Made by a program: the position numbers and the translations under genes
Notes under the pieces: generated by a model
Told to the model about the DNA's origin: nothing
Databases searched by the model: none
Seen by the model: only the letters and a program-made list of their open reading frames with translations
Part shown: positions 1 to 11,621 of the stretch, piece by piece
Layout: each line of letters begins with the position of its first letter
How positions within the stretch are numbered: the stretch's first letter is position 1
Source: Monoraphidium neglectum
Taxonomy: Eukaryota > Chlorophyta > Chlorophyceae > Sphaeropleales > Selenastraceae
Direction of reading: 5' to 3'
NCBI RefSeq assembly: GCF_000611645.1
Contig: NW_014013574.1
Location: 1 to 49,615 of the forward strand
Length of the DNA stretch: 49,615 nucleotides

Positions 1-20
1 CCCCCCACCCCCACCTCCAG

Positions 21-504
21 GCATACATGTACTCCAAGCCCGAGTACATGACAGCCGCCAAGACCTTCCGGACCATCCTGGCTGAGGGGGGGCCGCTGAC
101 GTTTTGGCGGGGCCTGCTGCCACGCATGACCAGGATCATCGGTGAGAGGGAGGGGCGGGCAAGATGTGTATGTGAACGTGTGGGTGGATGTGTGTGCTCG
201 CAGGGGGGTCTGCGTGAATGCTCATGGGGGTCTCACTTTTTTGTGTGGGTGTGCGCTCACAGGCAGATTCTACTGCCTCTCTGGCTCCTCTGACGTTCTT
301 CTTGAATCGCTTGCATCGTCCTCTTGCTTCCGTCTGACACCACCTCCCCCCCCCCCTGCTGCTGACCTTATCGGGTGGTATTCCGCGCCACCAGGCGCCA
401 CCTTCCTCCTCATCAACGTGCGCTCCGCGGCCGTCGGCTACTTGGAGGCCAGACGCGACCCCGCGCGGCAAGCGGCCGCGGCCGCGGCTGCCCCGGCGCA
501 GTAG
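21..504 (+). CDS. mitochondrial carrier (SLC25 family), C-terminal part
   Basis: Two exons are visible, 21-141 and 395-504, joined by a GT-AG intron (142-394); the 5' part of the gene lies outside the window. The first exon follows an acceptor at 18-20. The translation has the end of the third carrier repeat: an aromatic/charged loop, then FWRGLLPRMTRI, which matches the SLC25 pattern of W-[RK]-G-x-x-P-R at the start of the last even-numbered helix. The second exon adds a short hydrophobic stretch (ATFLLINVRSAAVGYLE) and an Ala-rich tail before TAG. Family proteins exchange metabolites across the inner mitochondrial membrane. Substrate cannot be told from this fragment. A TGTAA at 949-953 is a possible poly(A) signal. 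Family assignment is fairly sure; subfamily is open. Confidence 0.75.
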
Positions 505-1212
505 CCGGCTGCTGGCCCCCTGCCGGCGGCCGTGGCGGGAAGCGGCGCTTTGGACCGCGGCGCATGGCTGATGGGTGCAACCCGCCGCCGCGCGGCTGGC
601 GGGGCGGCAGCCAGGTATCTCTCTAATGTTGCTGAAGCTATGGTGGCGGCGGCTGCCTATGAGCAGCACAACCGGCCTGGCTCAACCTTGTGTTTGAGTG
701 CGGCATGATTTTTGAGCTGTCAAGCCCCTGGCGCAGCTGCCGCACTGCCCATCTGCGTTGACAAAATCCCTTTCACCCCTGTGCTGGCCTTCCAGCAAGT
801 CACTGCATCCTGCACGCATCTGTCATGAACGCGACCCCACCCAATGCTGACGGCGGCCCAGAGCGCGCCGCCATTGAAATGTCTCGCAGCGAACGCACTG
901 CCGCTGTCAGGCGCGAGCCCTGCGCACCGCCTGCCTTTTGAGTGATGTTGTAATCTAAGCTTTCCACAACCAGGGGGTCTCTCGTGTCTGTGCAGCAGCC
1001 CCATGATCGCAGTCTCCAGTCCTACATTGCACAGTTACTCATCGTGTTCGACCAAACCTAAAACAGAGCCCGCTTTGGTCCTGCTGCGGTGCGGCCGCGG
1101 CGCCACGCACCCAAGCGTCCAGCACCAAACGTTGCACAACAATGCTGGCTCAAATCAGCGGGTTGCTTCGGCCTAGATCTTTTCCCGCGATTGAGGCGAG
1201 GCCCCGGTCAAC
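505..1212. other. intergenic, convergent 3' ends
   Basis: This stretch lies between the 3' end of the carrier (+) and the 3' end of the ankyrin-MCAT gene (-). ORFs here are short and lack family features. It probably holds both 3' UTRs. TGTAA at 949-953 could serve the carrier gene. Confidence 0.5.
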
Positions 1213-4200
1213 TCAAGAAGCGCTCGCGTTGACCATCGCCTTCCAGGCGTCCCCGCTCACGCGCCGCACCATGCTCTTGATCTGCTGCCCCGGCCCCAGC
1301 TCGTGCAGCTTCCGGCCACCTTCCGTCCCGGCATTGTTGACATCATCTGGTGACGTCAGCGCGACCAGGGTGGCCTCCCAGCGGACGGGCTCGACCAGCT
1401 GCCGCCCGAGCAGCTTCCGGATCGAGTCGGGGTCGGACGGGAAAGGGGACGCGGTGACGTTTGACCAGACGGGGATCTGGGGGGCGCAAATCTTGACCGA
1501 CGCGAGGGCCGATTCCAGCGCCGCGCGCGCCGGCTCCATCAGGGACTGTTGACGGGAGTGGAGTCGCAGTGCGCAGGAGAGGGGGTTGCTGTCAGGCAAT
1601 TGAGCAATGAAGTCAGGTGCAACCAGGAATTCTGACAAAGCGCCAGGAGCTTCGGCGAGGCCCTTGCCGTACTGGAGTAACAACACAGCCCGTTTTGGCA
1701 GCTAAACCATTTCCCACATTGGAAAAGAAAGAGCAGCTGACCGCTGTGGCCGACGCCATTTGCCACGCTGCCCCGCGCAGGCAGGGCTCTGGCCGGAGGG
1801 GGACGGGTGGCAGTGCAGGCGCGTGCGCCCTCACCGTGTGAAACGCGCCGCTGACCGCCAGGCGCGCCGCCTTGAGCGCGCCGGCCTCCAGGGCGGCGGA
1901 CTGCACCCAGTCCAGGGCGTCCAGGTGGCCGCTGACGACGCGGCCCTGCGGCGGTGGGTGGTCCGGTCCAGTCCAGGGGGAGCCATCTTGATTATACGTG
2001 ATTGGGAGTCATTCACCAGTATTCTCGCACGGGCAATTTGTGTCGTCTAGGTGAGGAGGCTCTTCAGGGTTTCTTTAGGAGTGGGTGCATTGAGCGCACC
2101 CAGCAGGGCTGTCAGGGCCCCTCATTCGGCTCTAAGCTGACATCCAAAGAAATGCAGACAGTTGATGTGAGCAGAGCGGCGGAGGTTTTCGACCAGAACA
2201 GTTTGCGATTTGGCGCATCTCAGGCACCAGCCGTGCTGCTGGCTGGGCTCTTACCGTTGGAAACAGGTAGTTGGCGACGACGCAGACCGTGCCTGGCCCC
2301 AGCTTCTCCGCAGCTTCCCGGCAGATGCCCTCCAGCTCCCCATCGGGCAGGCCCACCACGGACAGCATGCCGTGGGGCCGGCTGCCGGCGCGGCCGGCGG
2401 CGGCCATGCTCTCCGCCCGGATCTTTACCACCTGGTTGTGTGGGGTTTCAGGTAGCGTCGCACAGTCGGTCGAAGGGACGGTGGATTCAGTGGCGTGCAG
2501 GCCGAGGCATCATCCATGTGCAGATGCACCTGTGGCAGACTTGCATGCAATCTTCGTAGCTGATTGATCAGGCCCCAACAGCAACCGTGTGTCACGCTCG
2601 CTCGGCGGCAGCGCCATCACTTGCGTACAAGCAAGCAGACAAACAGATTCATGGTTGACAATACATGAAATAGCTTGCCTTGAGCGCGTCCTCGATTGTG
2701 AGGGCCCCCGCCCAAACCAGGGCCGCGTACTCGCCCAAGGACAGCCCCGCCGCCGCGCCGCACGCGGCGGCCGCCGCGGGGTTGCGGGCGCGCAGCTGCT
2801 CGGCAGCTGCCAGGTTGGCGACGAGCAGGGCGGGCTGGGCGTAGATGGTGTCGTCCAGCTTCTCCTTGGGTCCTGACGGTCGTTCGGTGGAGGTGAAGCA
2901 AGTGCAGTTGTTTGGTGGAGGTGAAACAAGTAAGTGGTAGATGGGTGGAGCAACACGCGTCGCTGCGACCCTTGAGCAGCGCAACCAACTCCTTTGCCAG
3001 CCTGATTATTGCATTTCACGCTCGTAATCAGCAGGCAATGTCTTTCCTTGGTATCAACATATCATCTTCTTTTTCAACCTTAGTAAAATCAAACAGTATT
3101 AGCACGATCAACCTACCCTTTTGAATGAGCTCCAGCATATCATAGCCCAGCACAGTCTTTGCCACTTCAAGCATCTCCCTCACCGCCGGCAGCTGCGCGG
3201 CGGCTTCCCCGATCATCCCCACCGCCTGGCTGCCCTGCCCAGGGAACAGGAACGCGTTCTTGCCCCTCGGCGCGCCACGGGCGGCGCCGGTGGGTGCGTC
3301 CCGCGCCTGCGCCGCCGCATCCGCCGCCTTGGAGGGGCCGGAGGCAGTCGGGCCGGCGAAGGGGCGGGAGAAGCCGTCGGCGGCCAGGGCGTCGCGGGCA
3401 GCGGCCAGCGCGGCCTTGCGCTGCTTGCGCTCCTCGGCGCGCGTCGCGTGGTCGCGCTGGCGCTTCAGGACCTCTGGGGGTTGGGGGGACAAGGTGGAAG
3501 GGGGGTGCGCCAAGGCAGGGCGGGGGTGATGGGCCAGGTGAGGGAACCTAGCTTCAGACACAAGCAGGGTGCGCACCCAAAGCGGCATTTCAGCATGCGT
3601 AGCGTACAGCAACACTTGTTTGTATCCAATCACGCCGTGCTCGGCGGGGCGGCAATTGAGCTGCAAAGTGGGCATACTGCGAGGGAGCACGCGAGGTTCG
3701 GCCTTGATGCATGACCAGAACCCACCTGGGTAGGGGGGCGTGAAATCAGCGGGCCAGCCGGTGACCACCTCCGGACCGTAGTCATACAGAGCCCACCTGA
3801 GGTGGTTGCCAGGCAGGGCCTAGTTGGCTTGGTTCTTTGCATTGACAGGTAGGTGGTTGCAAACACCCTTGACACATCGATGGCATGTGCTTGGCCATTC
3901 CATGGCATTTGGTTGACACATCATGGCAGGGCGCCCACCATGCAAACATACAGCCTCGGCCTGCGCTGCGAAGCAGACGGCTTTACACAGTGCGAGCCAA
4001 ATCAAAGCAGGGCCGCGTGGCAGCAGGAGCAAGTCCCACAGTCACGTCGAAGCCCCCCCTCGGCGGGACACAGATGCACGCTTCGCGGGCCGCCGCGCCC
4101 ACCAGTCGCCGACGTCCGGGTGCGGCAGCGGCGCCTTGGGCACAGTGGCGTACCGCAACTCGAGATGCGCCAGCCGCGCCCGCACATCCTCGTCTTCAGG

Positions 4201-6130
4201 CGCGACCTGGAGACGCACAGATGCAATGTTCGACATGCAACAACGTTGATTGTGATGTCAATTGTCATTTGACAAGACAGTAAGTTACGTGCCACCTGCA
4301 CCCTTGGAGGCACTGCTGGGTGGCTTTTCACGCAAGTGCTGGTGCCTGCCCGGCTGCCCAGCAAGGCAGTGCGACGACTGCAGCTGGATGGCGCCCAACT
4401 CGTGTCGCTGCATGCAAGCGGACCTGCTTTGGCGCCCGTCGCGTGTAACATCCGTTCATGAACGGCGCAGGCCGACAAGCAGCACGCAGGAGCTATAGAA
4501 GCGACAGGCGGCGGCCGTGGCACCTGGATGGGCGTCTTGCGGCCGGGGTCCAAGTAGGGATCATAGTCATCCGTCAGGATTGATGGGTCTGCGCCCCGGC
4601 TCTGGGGAAGGTGAGAGCGGATGCTAAGCCGCAAGTGGCGGGTGGGCTGTGGAGTACTGGCCCGTTTATGGTGCACTGCAAAGGGCCTGGTGAATCATAT
4701 GTGACATATGCATACGCCAATGCTGGACCGGAAAGCTGCTGGTTGGTCGTGAATGTTGGCGTCCCCAAAAGTGCAGTGTGCAGGACGCCTGACGGCCCGT
4801 CAAACAGACAAAGAAACCACCCACCAGCAGGTACTCGTAGATCTCCAGGTAACCGTCCAGGTGGGCCAGGTGTGCCGCGCGGTGCAGCGGCGTCCAGCCC
4901 TGGCTGTCGCGCTGGTTCACCGCGGCGCCGTTGTTCAGCAGGTGGTGGGCCTGCGCTGATTGGCAGACACGGACCTGAGATGAGCAGCACTTGATGAAAG
5001 CATGGTCAGGCGGCAGAACGCAAAGTACCGAGTGCAACTTCATGAAAGATGTACATGTGTCGGGTCTGCATGTACATTGACAGGGCTGTCCTACCTGGTT
5101 CACTGCCGCCTGCGCACGGCATAGCATATGCAATTCGGCAGCAGCAATCCAGAACACCACGAATGCTTGATCAAATTGCTGCTGCAACACCAAAGGTGTG
5201 GTTCGGATCATTGTTATGTGTATGACCCCTGGTCAAGCAATTTGGGGTCGAAGCGGCGCACCATGTCCAGCTGGCGGTATGTGACGGCAAAGTGCAAGGG
5301 TGAGCCCGCCCCATTGTCCTGGGTGAAAAAATAGGGATCGGACTGCGTGGGGAGAGGAGAGGTGGGGGTTGAGCAAGAGAGGAAACGCATTGATGAGTAT
5401 GGAGGCGCATTCTGCAAGTGGGAGGGGTGTGTGAGGGGGCGTCAAGGGGGTCCCTTTCTGCAGAACAAGGGGATTGAGGGACGGAGTTGGCAATATGGAT
5501 AAGGATAGGAGGCCCTCAGAGGACTGTATCAGATCTTGCTATTTTGCATGGCGCTGCTGTGTTTGCTGCAGCTGCTGCAGCCGGCCCGGCAGCCCGCCAC
5601 AGAGCCAGCACAGAGGCGGATGTTGCTGGATCTAGAGAGGATGCTGACATCAGCATACAAGGGAATGCAATGTGATGATGTGATGCGTCACCATCAGAGC
5701 ACGTGCCTTCTCCTTGGTGCTGTGGCCGAGCGTCCGAGCACGTCAAGCGGGGTGTCTGGGGTTTGTCTGCGCAGCATGCATGACACATCAGTCAGGGGCC
5801 CTAGCCCCTATCACCTGCATTATCTTGGCGAGCATCTCGGGGTCGCCCATACGAACCTGCATGGGAGCACGGCGTGAGTCGAAAATGTCACTGACGCATG
5901 CTGCTTGCGCAACATGCGGGTCCGCAGCGGCGTTGCACAGCGTTATCAAGGCCAGCGGGGCCTCCTCTGTCTCGGTGGCGCGCTGTCGGAAGTGCGCGCC
6001 CGGGCTCAACCCTCAGCGGTTCCCTTCAATGTGGGATACGCATGCACCAGCCCACCGCAGTATAGAAGGCAAGCGGTTGGTAGCGCGGCTGGGGCGGGTA
6101 CCGGCCCATGCCACTCAGGTCCCGCGGCAT
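1213..6130 (-). CDS. ankyrin-repeat protein fused to malonyl-CoA:ACP transacylase (FabD/MCAT)
   Basis: Exons (minus strand order): 6130-6056, 5982-5896, 5856-5815, 5342-5262, 4950-4825, 4601-4524, 4206-4103, 3796-3726, 3473-3117, 2872-2679, 2431-2255, 1945-1835, 1545-1213; 1836 nt, 611 aa. Residues about 90-180 hold two or three ankyrin repeats (GSPLHFAVTYRQLDM, GWTPLHRAAHLAH, RGADPSILTDD). After a Trp/Tyr-rich stretch (DVGDWWALYDYGPEV) and a charged linker, residues about 300-611 are MCAT: FLFPGQGSQ, nucleophile motif GLSLGEYAA, active-site His in SGAFHT, then WSNVTA and ELGPGQ. MCAT loads malonate onto ACP for plastid fatty-acid synthesis. The exon carrying FLFPGQGSQ has no in-frame ATG before it and joins the ankyrin exon in phase 1, so one transcript is the simplest model. 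The intron after 2679 starts with GC. The start is uncertain: the frame stays open upstream of ATG 6130, so a transit peptide could come from an earlier exon. Two adjacent genes remain an alternative. Confidence 0.72.
3983..3987 (-). terminator. TGTAA poly(A)-type signal inside an ANK-MCAT intron
   Basis: TTACA on the plus strand reads TGTAA on the coding strand, 116 nt downstream of the 4103 donor. If used, it would end an ankyrin-only transcript that reads through the donor to a stop at 4042. That would make the ankyrin and MCAT parts separable by alternative polyadenylation. Only the motif is seen; use is inferred. Confidence 0.25.
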
Positions 6131-6413
6131 GGCTGCTGGGATGTTCAGGTTGGCAGCAGACGAGTGTGCCACCGTCGGCTGCGGCTTGCTGGTAGTCCTA
6201 ATATGTGCGGTGGGCAAGAGCGAATCAACGTCATTTGCGCGTGCATTGAGCCAGAAACACTGTGAGTTTGGTGCCAACCGCTCCGTTTGAAACAGGCCGA
6301 GGCACTTTCGTGGTGGGTCCAAGGTGGACCGTTCTCGTGATTGTGAGGCTCACTCGTCGAGTTACAGTCGCATTTCATAATGTGATAGTCTGAATCTCTC
6401 TGTGCAGGACAAC
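6131..6413. promoter_or_regulatory. divergent intergenic/promoter region
   Basis: It separates the start of the ankyrin-MCAT gene (ATG 6130, minus) from ATG 6414 on plus. The minus-strand frame is open but ATG-less to about 6320. A good acceptor (CTGTGCAG, 6400-6407) just before ATG 6414 suggests a 5' UTR intron or an upstream exon for the plus gene. No TATA-like element stands out. Confidence 0.4.
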
Positions 6414-9400
6414 ATGCCGAAGCTCAGCGACTTTTTGTTGAGATCAGGTGCAGCAGCGTCAGCGGCCGGCAAGCCAGATGCCAGCAAGACACTCGCCGGT
6501 GCTCCTGCCAGCGGCAGCACGGCTGTTGCTGTATCGAACGTTACAGTCAGTGCCAGCGGCGCGAGCAGCGGCAGTGGTGATGACTTTGCCAGCAGGGTCC
6601 ATGCGGGCATTGCCCGTCTTCAGCAGCAGCACGCACGCAGGTGAGATTTGTTCCGATCTGTGGGTGGTGCAACGGGAGCAGAGCCAAGCAACACAAAGCC
6701 TCAGGCCCCATGAAGTAGTAATCCTGTCATGGCAGACCCACACAGGCATAAGTGTGGCCCCAGAATTGAGAGCGCAACGCGTCTCACCTGTTTGGCCCCA
6801 CGCCACCCGCCCTTCTGGTATTGCCCGCCGCCCATCCCAGGCTGCGGGATCACGGCCCCAGGAGGTTCCGCCTCAATGATGGCAGCCTAAGCACCAACAA
6901 ACCGCCGCCCGAGCCTCTTGCCGTGGTGGGTGGGCCTGCACACCAACCAGAACATGCGCAGGCACGCAATCAAGCCACACGGGCATACCATACTGCCAGC
7001 GTTGCTCGCGTGCCCCAACCTCAACTGTGATTGAGCACGTTTTGGCGATTATCAGACTTCGCGTGACTGCCCACTTTACGCATGGCGTGCGTCTGCAGGC
7101 CAACCGGCGCCGCTGGGCGCCGCTCGTTCAACACTGCCGCGGCGCGGTAAGACATTTGTCATGTGCCTTGCAAATGGCTGCGACATGCTGGGTGGCAAGC
7201 TTCCTGATAGGTCTCACGTTCTCTTGGCCGCAACTGACACGCAGCTTTAAGATGCAACGATTTTTGGTTGCAAAGCTGTTGTTGCATTCGCCATCCAGCC
7301 TTAAAAGCCGCTCCTGCCACTTTGGTTCATAACGTCCTGAAACAATCCAAATTGACAGATTGCCGACGACCCTACTGTCGTGGCCTCTGGTGCAGCGGCC
7401 CTCTACCGTGTGCACGGCGTCACGCCGCAGCAGCACGCCTCGGCACTGGCTGCCGCGGGTGCGGCCGGAGGCGGCCGTTGCTTGCCTGGCTGCAGTGCCT
7501 GCAAGACAAGTCTAGCTGCTGGCCCCCTGCTGCTGTCAACCAGTCGCCTTTCAAACGCCACAACAAGATCTTCAACCAGAGCTTCCTGCGCCTGAGCCTA
7601 TTCTTGCCTCAAACCGACTGGGCCGCGCACACTTGATGCTCCCTTGAATTTCAACCCCTCAATAGGCCTGGACCCAGAGGTAGACGATGCAGGAAATTGG
7701 CTCGGCTTCCAGGCTGGGCTGGAGGACCCGATCGAGGATGATGCGAGCCACCCCTTGTGGGGCGAGGAGTGGGGGCCTCTGGCGGCCGCCAGTGCGTGAG
7801 GCCGGGTGCCGGGTCGGGCGGGGGGTGAATACCAAGAGTGGGCAGCGTGAACAATACCTTTCTGGCTTAGGTATTCCAGTGACCGCCACTCACCTGTGCA
7901 TTGCCGGCGTTTGTTTGTTGACGTCCCACCTGCTGGCGTGTGTTTGCCTTTGCTATCATAACCCTGAGCAGTGCTGGAGAGGGCGGAGCGGATCGGCAAC
8001 CTGGCCCGCGCGTCCGGCGCCGGCCGCGGTCTGGCGCCCAAGCCGCAGAGGGCGAGCACACCCCTGTCTGGGGATGCCAGCGAGGCCTCGTTCGTCGTGA
8101 TTTGAATACGGGTTTGATTTTATCTCGGCCAAGAATGTAAAAACCGTAAGAATCTCATGTTTCGGCTCAAACAAGTCCGTGCCTCGTACGGCTCGAACAG
8201 CACCGGGGATGCAGCTGATGCATGTTTTGTACAATATGACCCGTATAATCGAAAGGTTCCGCTGACAGTCGTTCCGCCCTATCATCGACCTCAGAAGCGC
8301 ACCAACTGCCGCTTGCCGCGCCATCACCAAGGAGCCCCGTGCCCGCCACAGCACAGGTCCGAGCCAACCCCAACTCCTGATCAGAGGCCGCGTCCGCGAT
8401 ACCCTCATGGCCGCCTACGTCGGCGACAAGATCACCGAGGCTGACGCCGCGCGCGTGGCCGAGTTCGAGGCGCGGGTCGACCCCAACGACCGCGAGGCGG
8501 TGGCGCTGCTGGATGAAATGAAGGCGCAGCTGAAGAAGGTCTGCTTGGAGATGGAGGGAGCGAGCGCTCCCTGAGGGAGAGCTAGTGGGGGTGCACCAGG
8601 GGTTCGGCATGCATGGACCATCGCGGAGGTTGCTGGCTTGCAGGGTCCAAAAGTAGGTTCATTCGTCCACTAGCCGCACGGGGTCGGTTGATTGTGGACA
8701 ATGTAGCGTTGGCCAGCACCAACTATGCTGACGACTGCTAGCGCCCACGTGGCCCCAGGATGCGCGCTTGAGTGCACTGCATGCCCCAGGCGCACGGACG
8801 AGCCCATCACTGCAATTACAATCACATAGCAGCATGTCTCCAGGCTCACAACCTTCACCTGCCCCCAAAGATCGGGCCCTACGCCACCAACACCTCCCCT
8901 GCAACGCCTGTGGCAATAATGGCGGGCAGTTGCCAACCAACCTCTTCCATTCCTCATCAAACACCTCAACCGTTTGCCACAGTCACACCTTGGCTCCATC
9001 CCCCTTTTGAAGACACTATTGTTCTACGCTCCCGCCCAGCGTCTCCAACCTGCTCCTTGCACTCCTCTCCGCCCCCCACCCCCCAATCAGCTGCAAGACA
9101 TCAAGCGCAACGAGGACCCCCGGCTGTCATTCTCAACGCCCGAATTCAAAGAGGCGCAGCGCGCCTTCACAGACGCTTTCAAGGTGCGGTCCATGCGGGG
9201 GGTGCCGACGCCTGGTCAATGTCTTTCCTGCCTTTGGCTGCTCCTGCTGCGCGGTCGCAGCAGCTGCCTCGAGGGGGCAGGGTGGGCAAAGCGGCCTGCG
9301 TGAAGCCACGCACCACTTGCCAAAGTTGATCAGGCTAGATGGATCCTGAAGCCTCGCTGAAAGACTCAGGATTGCGTGAGAAAGGGCTAGACAGCAACAG

Positions 9401-10496
9401 TTTATGGAAGCTGCTGGGGGGCTGGAAGCACTGCTCGCGCCCACATGCAACACACCCCGGCTGCTGCACGCACCGCACCGCAGAAGAACTTTGGGAAGCC
9501 CGTCGAGTGGGCGCTCGTGAAGGAGGTGCGCTGCCTTTGGGGGCGGCAGGCCCGCACGCGTGCATACATGTATGCATGCATGTGTGCATGCGTGTGCTTG
9601 TGCGCTTGTGGTGCGATAGGAAGGGGCGATGGGATGCAGGCTAACAGGACGTGCCCAACAATGTGTGGATGGGGAGGGTGTCAGGACAGCCAGAGCTCAA
9701 GGGACACGCGCTCAGATGTGGGGGCGCACAGCAACCACACCAGCCGTTCTGTGCACAAACTTTCCTCCTCGAACACTCCTGTGAATCACGCCCACACCCT
9801 GCAGTACCCCTGGAGCGCGCCGCAGCTCCGCAAGCTGGAGACGCCCCTTGATGCCCAGCTGCAGGTCAGGCCGTAATAGGCAGCATCGCGCCCCCCTGGT
9901 GTCAGCCAATCTGGCGACCTTGCAGCCATAGGGCAAGCCGCAACCAAAACTCATTCGGCACGGCTTGCGCACACCCTGCTCGCGGTGAGGCGTTCTAAGC
10001 TCGGGGTTTCGAGAGCCCGGCTGACGGCACCACCTGACGAGTGAGCTGGCAGGGGAGAGGCAGGCAGAGCTTTGAGAGTTGAGAGCGGCGCGTGCATGCG
10101 ACGCCGAGCCCGTGTGTGCCGACTCGGATTGGCGTTCCCCACTCTCCGGCCTGCGCACGTGCGTGTGATGGGCGGGATCGCTGCAACCGCTGGACGACGA
10201 GGGAATCACCGTTTGGTGGAAAGTGTAACTGTCACCCTAGTTACAGTTGCGGTGCATGTTGGATGTCAGCAGAAAATGCCACCTTGTGAAAGGGAGAATT
10301 GGGAACAGCAGAGGGTCGTGGGATGACTAGGCGCCACATGCGTAAATTTACTGCATGCAAGACAGCACTGTGCCGCTTTCGTAGCATGTGTGAGTGCGCA
10401 CTGCGCTGTGCGTGCTTGCAGTGCTGTAGAATGGCGTCATCACCCAGCACCGGGCACCTGCTGTGCGGCGCGCATTGCAGCGTCACCATGCTGTGA
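6414..10496 (+). CDS. uncharacterised multi-exon protein
   Basis: Not recognised. A phase-consistent model is 6414-6640, 6841-6925, 7359-7458, 7666-7795, 8385-8538, 9091-9183, 9484-9525, 9805-9864 and possibly 10422-10496; 966 nt, 321 aa. The N-terminus (PKLSDFLLRSGAAAS) leads into an Ala/Ser/Gly-rich, disordered-looking stretch. The middle is acidic (LDPEVDDAGNWLGFQ, EDPIEDDASHPLWGEEW). The C-terminal half is charged and probably helical: KITEADAARVAEFEARV, then LLDEMKAQLKK, then EFKEAQRAFTDAF, KPVEWALVKE and SAPQLRKLETPLDAQLQ. No transmembrane segment is seen. Small exons in phase 0 from 9091 onward make the 3' half the safest part. The last exon is a guess, and the 8357 acceptor is an alternative for the fifth. 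An unplaced coding-like stretch at about 7973-8100 may be another exon. Confidence 0.5.
9557..9604. repeat. imperfect TGCATG/GTGT repeat in an intron
   Basis: An alternating purine-pyrimidine run (CATGTATGCATGCATGTGTG and similar) lies in the intron after the 9484-9525 exon of the uncharacterised plus-strand gene. Confidence 0.7.
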
Positions 10497-10721
10497 CGGC
10501 CAGTGCAGGCGGGTGCCGTTGGTTGTGTTGATGTCCGATTGAGGTGCTGGGCTGCGTGCCAGCCGAGCGCTATTGCAGCAGCCGAAGCTCTACCGCTTGT
10601 AGGTCGGTCGGTGGTGTGTTCAAAGAATGTAACGCCCGTGCACACGTCGCCAAGCTAGCACTCTGTTGCCTACGCACCAGCCTGCAGGCAGCCGAGCAAA
10701 GTGAAAGCTAGCCGCAACCGC

Positions 10722-11579
10722 TCAGACTGCGGCCACGCCCTCTGTCGCTGCCTCCTCTGAGCTCTTAGAGACCCGCCTCCCCGCCGCCGCCGCAGGCGCC
10801 CCCAGCGCAGGCGCGGCCGGCGCAGCCGCGGCCGCGCCGGCCCCGCAGCCGCAGAACGCCTTCGCCGCCTCGGACGGCCTGGCGCTGACGTCAGCAGCCG
10901 CGCCGATGCCGACGCCGGCAGCGGCGCCGGCGGCGGCGGGGGCGCTCGCGACCTGCATGCCGTAGGCGTCTATCCTAGTCAGCAGGTCATCGAGCATCTC
11001 AGTGCTGGTGGTCCAGGCGTTGGCGAAGACGATGCGGAAGAAGTTGGGGTGGGACCCCAAGGGCTGGAACCCGATCATCGCGTCGCCCTTGGCCTGGGGG
11101 GTTGTGGGCAAAGCTTTTTCAGATGGGTATTGGTGTATTTGCAGCAGAGGTCTTAAGGCATGCGCTACAGCACTGCCAGCGGGTGATATGCCAAATGAAT
11201 ACACCATGCGCTTGGAGTGTAGGAGCCTGCAGGTGAAGGCAGCAAACATGGGGCAATGCAATAACGTAAAGAAGCAAGCAGTCATCACCCACAGCTTGCC
11301 CCCTGGCACTACGCCAGCCATGCCCACCTGCATAAGCGCCTTGATCGCCGGCGCCACGGCGCCCAGCGCGTCCCGCTGCCGCTGCGCTGCGCCCTCGCCG
11401 CAGCGCCAGGGGCGCAGCGAGGGCGGGACCCACCAGAAGCAGACGTTTGTGCATGAGCGCGGCATCACTAGCTCAAAGGCACCGCGCCACCTGGGGGTTG
11501 ACATACGCGTGTATGTGTGTTAACGCCTGTGCTTGTGTATTTGCATGTGGATGTGTTTATGTGTGTATATGTGTGTGTG

Positions 11580-11621
<42 letters not shown>

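Noticed and set aside
3028..3768. A separate MCAT N-terminus from the 246-codon minus ORF
   Set aside because: The ORF has no ATG at its start, runs through a better donor/acceptor pair (3725 and 3474), and the spliced product is more protein-like.
7973..8103. Coding-looking stretch (ERAERIGNLARASGAG) in the uncharacterised plus gene
   Set aside because: It could not be joined in phase with neighbouring exons, so it was left out of the model, though it may be an alternative exon.
10229..10246. Short inverted repeat GTAACT...AGTTAC
   Set aside because: Six-base arms with a short loop are expected by chance; there is no reason to call it a terminator in a eukaryote.
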